Assembly (NCBI GenBank): GCA_035454085.1
Contig: DAOTEJ010000114.1
Span: 1 to 6,184 of the forward strand
Origin: DAOTEJ01 sp035454085
Lineage (GTDB): Bacteria > Pseudomonadota > Gammaproteobacteria > Burkholderiales > Burkholderiaceae_F
Direction of reading: 5' to 3'
DNA length: 6,184 nt
Made by a program: the position numbers and the translations under genes. The notes under the pieces are model-generated. The model did not search any database, had not been told where the DNA came from, and saw only the letters and a program-made list of their open reading frames with translations. Each line of letters begins with the position of its first letter. Position 1 is the stretch's first letter. This document shows, in pieces, positions 1 to 5,183 of the stretch.

Positions 1-74
1 TCGTAGTAGCAGGCGGCGAGCAGGCGCGCGGCGTCGGCGCGGGCGGATTCGAGCAGGAAGCGCGGGTCGGTCAT
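1..74 (-). CDS. TorD-family molybdoenzyme chaperone, N-terminal fragment (cut by window edge)
   Basis: Only the first 24 codons are inside the window, from an ATG at 74-72, and the gene continues past position 1. The visible protein begins MTDPRFLLESARADAARLLA and then reads ACYY. This amphipathic, Ala/Leu/Arg-rich first helix ending in a tyrosine pair resembles the start of TorD/DmsD-type cytoplasmic chaperones. Such chaperones bind the Tat signal peptide of a molybdoenzyme and help load the Mo cofactor before export. The position directly after arrB fits this, since arr operons often carry a TorD-like gene called arrD. The gene starts 61 bp after the arrB stop, downstream of a strong hairpin. 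I see no Shine-Dalgarno sequence: the bases before the ATG read ACCTCCCGCC on the coding strand. The family call rests on few residues plus context, so it is moderate. A NrfD-type membrane subunit is unlikely because no hydrophobic helix is visible. Confidence 0.6.
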   Translation of the reverse strand, partial: MTDPRFLLESARADAARLLAACYY

Positions 75-87
75 GGCGGGAGGTCGC

Positions 88-115
88 AAGAAAAGGGGGC
101 GGCCAGGCCGCCCCC
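88..115 (-). terminator. Intrinsic terminator or attenuator between arrB and the TorD-like gene
   Basis: Positions 95-104 (GGGGGCGGCC) and 106-115 (GGCCGCCCCC) form a perfect 10-bp inverted repeat around a single base, so the real loop probably opens a few pairs. Read on the minus strand, the stem is followed at once by TTTTCTT (94-88), the layout of a Rho-independent terminator. It begins 20 bp after the arrB stop and ends 20 bp before the downstream ATG. Since that gene has the same orientation, partial read-through, or a role as an arrAB mRNA 3' stabiliser, is more likely than a hard stop. On the plus strand no T-run follows the stem. Confidence 0.7.
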
Positions 116-135
116 GAAATGGCCGGGCGTGCGAC

Positions 136-906
136 TCAGGCCCGCGGACTGTACTTGCCCACGTAGTGGACGTTGGGCCGGGTGCCCTTGTCCTCCTGGA
201 GGCGGAACGACTTCTGCGCCTTGAGCACCTGGGCAATCTGCGACTTGGAGTCGTCCTGGTCGCCGAAGATGCGCGCCTGCGAGGGACACACCTCGACGCA
301 GGCGGGCTGCATGCCCTGGCTGGTGCGGTGGTAGCAGAAGGTGCACTTCTCGACCACGCCCGCCTTGCGGATCGGGTCGACGTCACCCGCGGCCCAGGCG
401 TTCAGGGTCGGAGGCAGGGCGCCGGCGCGGGCTGCGGTCTCGGCACCCGAGGCCGTGCAGCCGGGGATGGCAGAGGACTTGTCTTCCCAGCGCGGCTGGG
501 TGGGCTCGCCGAAGGGATTGAAACTGATCACGCTGTAGCTTCCGCCCTCGAGGCTGTCCGCGCCGAGTTCGGCGTGGCTGTAGGGGCAGGCGTTCTGGCA
601 GGCGCGGCAGCCGATGCAGGTCGCGTCGTCGTGCATGGTGATGCCCTCGGGCGTCTTGTACATCGCCTTGGGCGTCACCGGGCAGGCCTCGACGCAGGGC
701 GCGTTCGAGCAGTGGTTGCACAGCACCGGCATCACCCAGTGCGTGACCTTGGGAAAGACGCCCTCGGTCTTCATGATGAAGTCGGCCCAGTTGTAGCTCT
801 GGCCGCCGGCGCGGTCGCGCGTGTTGTTCTCGGCCTTGCAGGCGAAGGCACAGGCCCCGCATCCGACGCAGCGCGCCAGGTCGATGACCATTCCCATCTT
901 TGCCAT
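136..906 (-). CDS. arrB: Arsenate respiratory reductase iron-sulfur subunit ArrB
   Basis: A 256-residue ferredoxin-like electron-transfer subunit of the DmsB/PhsB/NrfC family. It would carry electrons from a quinol-linked donor to the Mo centre of ArrA outside the cytoplasmic membrane. Four cysteine sets suited to [4Fe-4S] clusters are visible: C13/C16/C19/C23, C63/C66/C71/C75, C97/C100/C103/C107 and C188/C191/C203/C207, the last with the wider CxxC-x11-CxxxC spacing usual in this family. One extra cysteine (C150) lies in a roughly 50-residue loop before the last set. There is no signal peptide, as expected for a subunit that travels with its Tat-bearing partner. The ATG at 906 has GGAG seven bases upstream. 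Two further Met codons (residues 4 and 6) are possible starts but are worse placed. The arrA stop is 26 bp upstream, so the two genes are co-transcribed. From sequence alone it could be any DMSO-reductase-family beta subunit; the arr assignment follows from its neighbour and the ars context. Confidence 0.85.
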   Translation of the reverse strand: MAKMGMVIDLARCVGCGACAFACKAENNTRDRAGGQSYNWADFIMKTEGVFPKVTHWVMPVLCNHCSNAPCVEACPVTPKAMYKTPEGITMHDDATCIGCRACQNACPYSHAELGADSLEGGSYSVISFNPFGEPTQPRWEDKSSAIPGCTASGAETAARAGALPPTLNAWAAGDVDPIRKAGVVEKCTFCYHRTSQGMQPACVEVCPSQARIFGDQDDSKSQIAQVLKAQKSFRLQEDKGTRPNVHYVGKYSPRA

Positions 907-913
907 GGTTTTT

Positions 914-917
914 CTCC
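914..917 (-). promoter_or_regulatory. Ribosome binding site of arrB
   Basis: The coding strand reads GGAG followed by seven bases (AAAAACC) before the ATG at 906. This supports the first of three closely spaced Met codons as the start. Confidence 0.6.
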
Positions 918-932
918 GTCAGGTTCGGGGAC

Positions 933-3479
933 TCAGACCTTCTCGATGCGCACGCCGGTGAAGCCACCGTTGCGCGCCGTCGATCCGCTGAGCCGGTCGT
1001 AGTCGTCGACCAGGACGTCGTTGTTGCTGCCGCCGCGCGGCGTCTTGCCGAAAGCCTTGGCCGCCACGCGCCCGTAGGCCCAGTGACCCTGGCCGTAGCA
1101 CTTGGTGACCGTGCCGGGGCGCACACCCTCCCAGACCTTGAGCTTCGCTTCCATGGCCCCGGTGGGTGAACTCACGCGCACCGTGTCGCCGGTCTTGAGG
1201 CCCAGCCGGCTGGCATCCACCGGGTTCATCTTGAGCACGTCGTCCCAGCCCACATCGCCCGGGTCGACCTTCTTGAACTCCTGGTACCAGGGCAGGTTGG
1301 CCGAGCGGCCCTCGCGGTTGAGGCGCGACTTGTAATCGATGAAGGTGTAGGGGTAGGCGTCGGGCGCGCCGTGGCGCTTGGGCTTCTCGTAGTGCGGCAC
1401 GAAGGCCAGTTGGCCACGCGCCGTATAGCCGCAGACCTCCAGGATCTGGTCGGTGGTCGCCTCGAACTTCTTGGCGTGCTCTTCCAGGCCCTTCTTCAGC
1501 GCCTCGCTATAGAACTCGAACTTCTTGGTCGGCGTGGCGAACTTGCCGCCCCAGCCCTTCTTGAAGCTGTAGCGCGGGCCGCTGAACATGCCCTTCTTGC
1601 GAAACTCGGCCCAGCCGGCGATGGCGGCGTCGCCCTTGAGCGGCTCCTTGGGCATCCAGAACGGCGCGCTGGTGATCTTCATCGCGATCTCGCTGAACTC
1701 GCGATCGTTGGTGGGCAGCTTGCCGGTCTCCGGGTCCTTGAACTCCTTGCTGTAGTAGTCGTACAGGTTGGGGAAGCCCTTGGCCTTGAGCTTGGCCGCG
1801 AGCAGCCACATGACTTCGGTCTCTTCCTGCTTCACGTCCCACAGACGCTTGGCGACCGGCTGCTGGATCGAGGCGTATCCGTAGCCGTTGCCCATGTTGG
1901 TGATGATCGACATGCCCTCGGCGCTGTTGAAGGTCGAGGGCAGGACCACGTCGGCGAACTGGGTCATCTCGGATGCGTTGGTGACCATGTGCACGAAGAA
2001 GGGCACCTTGGCGAGCGCCTGGTCCCAGCGCTGCGCGCCGGTGCAAGAGAAATTGAAGTTGGCCCAGGAGCACATGAAGACCTTGACCGCCCCCGGATCC
2101 TTGAGCATGCCGTTGGCCACGTTGTTGGTGACCACGCCGCTGCCGGGCCGGCCATTCATCATGGCGGGCATGTCCTTGGCTCCGCGACCGTCGATCTTCT
2201 TGCCCTTGCCGGCAGTCTTGGCCAGATCGTCGACGTAGGCGTCGGCGCTGGCGAACTTGCCAGTCGACACACTCGAGGACTGCAGCACGCCGCCCTCGGT
2301 GTCGATCGAGCCAAGCAGACCGTTGAGCGCGTAGACCTGCATCGAGGTGTAGGTGCCGCGCGGCGTCATCGCCACGCCCGGCCCCATCCACACCGCGCAC
2401 TTCGATCCCGCCTTGCCCATGGCGCGTGCGACGCGGACGATCTGCTCGGCAGGGATCAGGGTCTCCTTGGCGGCCCAGGCGGGCGTCTTGTCCTTGATCT
2501 CGAGGTTCCACCAGCGCACCACGCCATGGGTCTCCTTCTCGGCGAAGGCGCCCTCTTCGACCGTCGCACCCGCCACGAACAGGTTGCGGCCGTCCTTGAA
2601 CTCACCCACGAACTCGCGGCTCCACAGGCCCTCGGTGAGCAGCACGTGGGCGATGGCCGCGGCGAGCGCGCCGTCGGTACCGGGCGCGATCGGCAGCCAC
2701 TCGTGCGACTTGGAGGCGGCGTTGGACAGCCGCGGATCCACGGTGATCACCGTGCCGCGCGCAACGATTGCGTGGAACTGGTTGATGGTGTTGGGCACCT
2801 CGCGGTTCGAGGCGAGCGGATCGCAGCCCCACACGACTAGGCACTGCGTCTTGGGCAGGTCGTAGTCGCGGTAGCCGTAGAAGCCCTGGGTCAGGCCGGG
2901 GCCCATCTTTTCGGCCTCGGCGCAGATCGCGCTGTGCGAAAAGTAGTTGGGCGTGCCGAAGACCTTGGGCAGGGTGCCGTAGAGCAGGTCGGTGCTGGTC
3001 GAGGAGTAGCGCCCGCGCATGTAGCAGAACTTCTGCGGCTCGTTGCCGCGGCGCAGCTCCATCATCTTGTCGGCCACGAGGTCGAGCGCCTCGTCCCAAC
3101 TGATCGGCACCCACTTGGGATCGACGCCGCGCCCCTTGACCGGGTTGGTGCGCTTCATCGGCACCTTGATGCGGTCAGGGTCGTACAGCTGGCTGGGGAT
3201 CAGGTGACCACGCGGGCAGACGTAGCCGTGGTTGGTCTTGGACAGGGGATTGCCGCGCACCCGCACTGCGCGGCCGTTCTCTGCAAAGACCTGGATCGCA
3301 CACCACTGGGTGCAGCCCTGGCAGGTGCTGGCAATCCATTCGCCCTTGGCCGGGCCTGCCGCCTTGGGCTGGCGCGGCGCCATGGCCGCCGACAGCGGCT
3401 CGGTGGTCGCGCAGCCCGCGCCGAGCAGCGCGGCGGTGGCGGCGGATGTCTGGATGAAGGCTCGTCTCGTCAGTCTCAT
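933..3479 (-). CDS. arrA: Respiratory arsenate reductase catalytic subunit ArrA (Mo-bis-MGD, Tat-exported)
   Basis: An 848-residue DMSO-reductase-family enzyme predicted to reduce arsenate to arsenite as terminal electron acceptor outside the cytoplasm. Residues 4-10 (TRRAFIQ) form a Tat motif, followed by an Ala-rich hydrophobic stretch ending at C23. The N-terminal [4Fe-4S] motif is C53-x2-C56-x3-C60-x27-C88, the spacing known for ArrA. C186 in SHSAICAEAEK is the predicted Mo ligand. H182, S183, K191 and Y203 lie at the same offsets from it as the active-site residues I recall from the Shewanella ANA-3 ArrA structure. RGRY at 155-158 matches Arr, whereas Arx enzymes carry GRGWG. GLWSREFVGEF at 284-294 resembles the region used for arrA primers. 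The dinucleotide-binding domain spans about 710-848. The length is close to known ArrA proteins. The start is secure: an in-frame TAA lies ten codons upstream (3509-3507), no other start codon intervenes, and AGGGAG sits nine bases upstream. A diverged relative acting on another oxyanion is the main alternative. Confidence 0.87.
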   Translation of the reverse strand: MRLTRRAFIQTSAATAALLGAGCATTEPLSAAMAPRQPKAAGPAKGEWIASTCQGCTQWCAIQVFAENGRAVRVRGNPLSKTNHGYVCPRGHLIPSQLYDPDRIKVPMKRTNPVKGRGVDPKWVPISWDEALDLVADKMMELRRGNEPQKFCYMRGRYSSTSTDLLYGTLPKVFGTPNYFSHSAICAEAEKMGPGLTQGFYGYRDYDLPKTQCLVVWGCDPLASNREVPNTINQFHAIVARGTVITVDPRLSNAASKSHEWLPIAPGTDGALAAAIAHVLLTEGLWSREFVGEFKDGRNLFVAGATVEEGAFAEKETHGVVRWWNLEIKDKTPAWAAKETLIPAEQIVRVARAMGKAGSKCAVWMGPGVAMTPRGTYTSMQVYALNGLLGSIDTEGGVLQSSSVSTGKFASADAYVDDLAKTAGKGKKIDGRGAKDMPAMMNGRPGSGVVTNNVANGMLKDPGAVKVFMCSWANFNFSCTGAQRWDQALAKVPFFVHMVTNASEMTQFADVVLPSTFNSAEGMSIITNMGNGYGYASIQQPVAKRLWDVKQEETEVMWLLAAKLKAKGFPNLYDYYSKEFKDPETGKLPTNDREFSEIAMKITSAPFWMPKEPLKGDAAIAGWAEFRKKGMFSGPRYSFKKGWGGKFATPTKKFEFYSEALKKGLEEHAKKFEATTDQILEVCGYTARGQLAFVPHYEKPKRHGAPDAYPYTFIDYKSRLNREGRSANLPWYQEFKKVDPGDVGWDDVLKMNPVDASRLGLKTGDTVRVSSPTGAMEAKLKVWEGVRPGTVTKCYGQGHWAYGRVAAKAFGKTPRGGSNNDVLVDDYDRLSGSTARNGGFTGVRIEKV

Positions 3480-3488
3480 GACCTCTGG

Positions 3489-3494
3489 CTCCCT
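3489..3494 (-). promoter_or_regulatory. Ribosome binding site of arrA
   Basis: AGGGAG on the coding strand, nine bases before the ATG at 3479. A second purine patch (AGAGGT) nearly touches the ATG and is too close to serve. With the in-frame TAA at 3509-3507 it fixes the arrA start. Confidence 0.65.
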
Positions 3495-3555
3495 GGGTGA
3501 GCGCGCTTACCTCGAAATGTGTAGGCGCAGTGTCCTCGCCGGTCGCAGGGGCATT

Positions 3556-3569
3556 TTGATGATTCACAA
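3556..3569 (-). promoter_or_regulatory. Candidate FNR/CRP-family binding site upstream of arrA
   Basis: The minus strand reads TTGTG-AATC-ATCAA. Against the FNR consensus TTGAT-N4-ATCAA one half is perfect and the other matches three of five bases, while TTGTGA resembles a CRP half-site. The centre lies about 83 bp upstream of the arrA ATG. Anaerobic or cAMP-CRP control of arr genes is known in Shewanella ANA-3, so such a site makes sense here. A possible -10 (TACACA, 3523-3518) is not spaced ideally for class II activation (centre near -51), so this is tentative. The palindrome-like TTCAC-N10-GTGAA (3563-3582) overlaps it and could instead be the site of another regulator. Confidence 0.3.
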
Positions 3570-3588
3570 ACTTTCAAGTGAAACTCGA

Positions 3589-3665
3589 TCAAGCCCTGAT
3601 ACCCAAGCAAATCCATCAGGCATGCCGAGCTTGAGCGCGCGCTTGATCTTGCTGGACCGGCTTGA
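3589..3665. repeat. Four GCTTGA words in the arrA-arsR intergenic region
   Basis: GCTTGA occurs on the plus strand at 3629-3634, 3641-3646 and 3660-3665, and inverted (TCAAGC) at 3589-3594. The first two plus-strand copies are exactly 12 bp apart. The last overlaps the proposed -35 element of arsR. They could be half-sites for a shared regulator, but a 6-bp word can recur by chance and no role is shown. Confidence 0.25.
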
Positions 3666-3689
3666 CGCCACCCGAAATAGTTCGATACT
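3662..3689 (+). promoter_or_regulatory. Probable sigma-70-type promoter of the arsR operon
   Basis: TTGACG (3662-3667) matches five of six bases of the -35 consensus. GATACT (3684-3689) matches four of six of the -10 consensus, with a 16-bp spacer. Transcription would start near 3695-3697, only two to four bases before the arsR ATG at 3699, giving a practically leaderless mRNA. The lack of any Shine-Dalgarno sequence before arsR agrees with this. Confidence 0.5.
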
Positions 3690-3696
3690 CTTCAAA
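3681..3696 (+). promoter_or_regulatory. Candidate ArsR operator over the arsR -10 and start site
   Basis: TTCGA (3681-3685) and TCAAA (3692-3696) form an inverted repeat with one mismatch and a 6-bp spacer. The repeat overlaps the proposed -10 element and transcription start. ArsR repressors usually bind short AT-rich dyads in this position to shut off their own promoter. The dyad is short, so the call is tentative. Confidence 0.3.
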
Positions 3697-3698
3697 TC

Positions 3699-4070
3699 AT
3701 GAAAACGCCCGATGCCGTCGTCGCCCTCGCCGCCCTGGCGCAGGAAACCCGCCTCAACGTGTTCCGCCTGCTCGTGCAGCAGGGCGAATCGGGGCTCGCC
3801 GCAGGCGAGATCGCCGCCCGGCTCGACGTGAGTCCGGCGACGCTTTCCTTCCACCTCAAGGAACTGACCCACGCCGGCCTGATCACCGCGCGCCAGGAGG
3901 GGCGCTTCATCTACTACGCGCCCAACTTCGCCGAGATGAACACCTTGCTCGCCTTCCTCACCGACCACTGCTGCGCCGCCGACGGCGGGCCCTGCGCCGT
4001 GACGCCGGTGAAGGTGGCCCTGCCCAAGTCCCGCAAGAGCGCGCGCCCGGCGCGCAAGGAGCCTGCATGA
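3699..4070 (+). CDS. arsR: ArsR-family arsenite-responsive transcriptional repressor
   Basis: A 123-residue winged-helix SmtB/ArsR-family protein, expected to repress its own operon until it binds As(III) or Sb(III). Residues about 33-73 form the helix-turn-helix and wing, with the recognition helix around SPATLSFHLKEL and the wing around QEGRFIYYA. The metalloid site is not the ELCVCDL motif of the R773 plasmid type. Instead cysteines C91, C92 and C99 sit after the last helix (HCC...C), resembling the C-terminal cysteine trio of the Acidithiobacillus ferrooxidans ArsR. A basic tail rich in Lys, Arg and Pro (about 105-123) follows. An in-frame TAG at 3678-3680, with no alternative start codon between, makes ATG 3699 the most upstream possible start. 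No Shine-Dalgarno sequence precedes it. The stop overlaps the next start in ATGA, so translation is probably coupled. The divergent arrA promoter lies within reach, so ArsR might also influence arr expression, which is inference. Confidence 0.93.
   Translation: MKTPDAVVALAALAQETRLNVFRLLVQQGESGLAAGEIAARLDVSPATLSFHLKELTHAGLITARQEGRFIYYAPNFAEMNTLLAFLTDHCCAADGGPCAVTPVKVALPKSRKSARPARKEPA
4056..4061 (+). promoter_or_regulatory. Ribosome binding site of arsI, inside the arsR 3' end
   Basis: AAGGAG lies five bases before the ATG at 4067, within the last codons of arsR. It is the only clear Shine-Dalgarno sequence I see in the ars operon. It decides the start of arsI against the much longer reading frame open from 3662. 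Confidence 0.7.
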
Positions 4071-4555
4071 AGCGCTTCCATGCCCACGTGTCCGTCGCCG
4101 ACCTCGCCGAGGGCGTGCGCTTTTACTCCGCGCTGTTCGGCACGCCGCCCAGCGTGCAGAAGGACGACTACGCCAAGTGGCAGATCGACGACCCGCGAGT
4201 GAACTTCGCGATCTCGGCGCGCGGGGCGAAGCCCGGCCTGGACCATCTGGGCATCCAGACCGACTCCGACGCCGAACTCGAAGCCCTGCACGGCCAGCTC
4301 GAGGCGGCCGAGCTTGCCCTGCGCAGCGAGTCCGAGGTGGCCTGCTGCTACGCGCGCTCGAACAAGCACTGGGTGCAGGACCCGAGCGGGATCGCCTGGG
4401 AAACCTTTCATACCCTGGGCAGCGTGCCGACGTTCAACGAGGCCGCCGACACCGAAGCCTCGGCCTGTTGCGCGCCCGTCGTCACGACCCAACTCAGTGC
4501 GCGCATCCCGGTGAACCGCGCGGCGGACGCGAGCAAACCTGCTTGCTGCGGCTGA
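4067..4555 (+). CDS. arsI: ArsI/CadI-family vicinal-oxygen-chelate protein (probable C-As lyase)
   Basis: A 162-residue glyoxalase/dioxygenase-fold protein. Characterised ArsI enzymes are Fe(II) dioxygenases that split the C-As bond of trivalent organoarsenicals such as MAs(III), releasing As(III); the related CadI name comes from cadmium induction. The start MKRFHAHVSVADL, the KDDYAKW and DPRVNFAIS segments, and GLDHLGIQ are typical. Likely metal ligands are H5 or H7, H60 and E112 (AWETFH). The arsenic-binding vicinal cysteines are C93-C94 in ACCYARS. The tail beyond about residue 120 is low in complexity and carries two more cysteine pairs, C134-C135 and C160-C161, the latter at the very end. 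The ATG overlaps the arsR stop by ATGA, with AAGGAG five bases upstream. Product As(III) would be exported by Acr3 encoded downstream. No arsM or arsP is visible in the window. Sequence alone does not show that organoarsenicals rather than a metal ion are the true substrate. Confidence 0.85.
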   Translation: MKRFHAHVSVADLAEGVRFYSALFGTPPSVQKDDYAKWQIDDPRVNFAISARGAKPGLDHLGIQTDSDAELEALHGQLEAAELALRSESEVACCYARSNKHWVQDPSGIAWETFHTLGSVPTFNEAADTEASACCAPVVTTQLSARIPVNRAADASKPACCG

Positions 4556-4586
4556 ACCCGCCGCCCCCGCACCGCCGCCCAAATCC

Positions 4587-4625
4587 GTGCAACGCGTCGC
4601 GACCTCGGCCGCGACGCGGCGGCAC
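4587..4625 (+). other. Strong hairpin in the arsI-arsC gap
   Basis: CGCGTCGCG (4593-4601) and CGCGACGCG (4610-4618) are a perfect 9-bp inverted repeat with an 8-base loop. GTGC (4587-4590) and GCAC (4622-4625) extend it beyond a small internal loop. It fills the middle of the 111-bp gap between arsI and arsC, the only long gap in this operon. No T-run follows on either strand, so it is not a standard intrinsic terminator. It may stabilise or process the mRNA, or be a Rho-associated pause. I see no convincing promoter for arsC after it. Confidence 0.55.
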
Positions 4626-4666
4626 GCCCCGACCACTACGTCCCGAAGCCAAACTCCGTTACTCCC

Positions 4667-5164
4667 ATGACCACCGACCGCCCCCTCAACGTGCTCTTCC
4701 TGTGCACCGGCAACTCCGCGCGCTCGATCCTCGCAGAAGTGATGATGAACGCGATGGGCGCGCCGCGCTTCAAGGCTTACTCGGCGGGCTCGTACCCCAA
4801 TGGCACGGTCAACCCGTTCGCCATCGAGCTGCTGCAGAAGAACCGCCTGCCGGTCGAAGGCCTGCGCAGCAAGAGCTGGGACGAGTTCGCCGCGCCCGGC
4901 GCCCCGGCGCTGGACTTCGTGTTCACCGTGTGCGACAGCGCCGCCGGCGAGGTCTGCCCGCTGTGGCCGGGCCAGCCGATCACCGCCCACTGGGGCGTCG
5001 AGGATCCCGCAGCCGTCGAGGGCAGCGACGAGGACAAGCGCAAGGCCTTCTTCAACGCCTACCACCGCCTGCACAACCGCATCCAGCTCTTCCTCAATCT
5101 GCCGCTGAGCAAGCTCGATCGCGTGGCGCTCAGCGCGCGGCTCAAGGAAATCGGCAAGGCCTGA
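4667..5164 (+). CDS. arsC: Arsenate reductase ArsC, low-molecular-weight phosphatase type
   Basis: A 165-residue cytoplasmic enzyme that reduces arsenate to arsenite for efflux. The phosphate-loop motif C13-TGNSAR-19 holds the nucleophilic cysteine and the anion-binding arginine. C89 (FTVCDSA) and C97 (EVCPLWPG) are the likely partners in the disulfide relay, placed much like the three redox cysteines of Staphylococcus aureus ArsC but one residue further apart. HWGVEDPA at 108-115 contains the general-acid Asp region usual in this family. Whether thioredoxin or glutaredoxin recycles it cannot be told from sequence. The ATG at 4667 is the only plausible start: no other start codon exists in frame back to the hairpin. 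No Shine-Dalgarno sequence precedes it (bases before are CCGTTACTCCC). It is unrelated to ArrA, which reduces the same ion for respiration. The next gene begins 19 bp after its stop. Confidence 0.93.
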   Translation: MTTDRPLNVLFLCTGNSARSILAEVMMNAMGAPRFKAYSAGSYPNGTVNPFAIELLQKNRLPVEGLRSKSWDEFAAPGAPALDFVFTVCDSAAGEVCPLWPGQPITAHWGVEDPAAVEGSDEDKRKAFFNAYHRLHNRIQLFLNLPLSKLDRVALSARLKEIGKA

Positions 5165-5183
5165 AGCGCCGCGCCACCCACCC

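Noticed and set aside
73..1002. 309-residue plus-strand reading frame
   Set aside because: Lies antisense to arrB and the end of arrA. Its Val/Gly/Ala/Arg-rich composition is typical of a shadow frame in GC-rich DNA, and it shows no domain signature.
1371..2840. 489-residue plus-strand reading frame
   Set aside because: Antisense to arrA, rich in Leu, Gly, His and Arg with no recognisable motif. The minus strand holds a clear molybdoenzyme.
3175..3567. 130-residue minus-strand frame starting at a GTG upstream of arrA
   Set aside because: Runs out of frame through the arrA N-terminus, with Arg/His-rich content and no family features.
3564..3623. 19-codon mini-ORF (ATG to TGA) on the minus strand upstream of arrA, possible leader peptide
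   Set aside because: No Shine-Dalgarno sequence and no nearby terminator/antiterminator pair. It is only the end of a longer shadow frame antisense to arsR, and it is probably upstream of the arrA transcription start.
3662..4066. 135-codon N-terminal extension of arsI
   Set aside because: It is an out-of-frame reading of arsR with Arg/Pro-rich nonsense. ArsI family homology starts at ATG 4067, which has its own AAGGAG.
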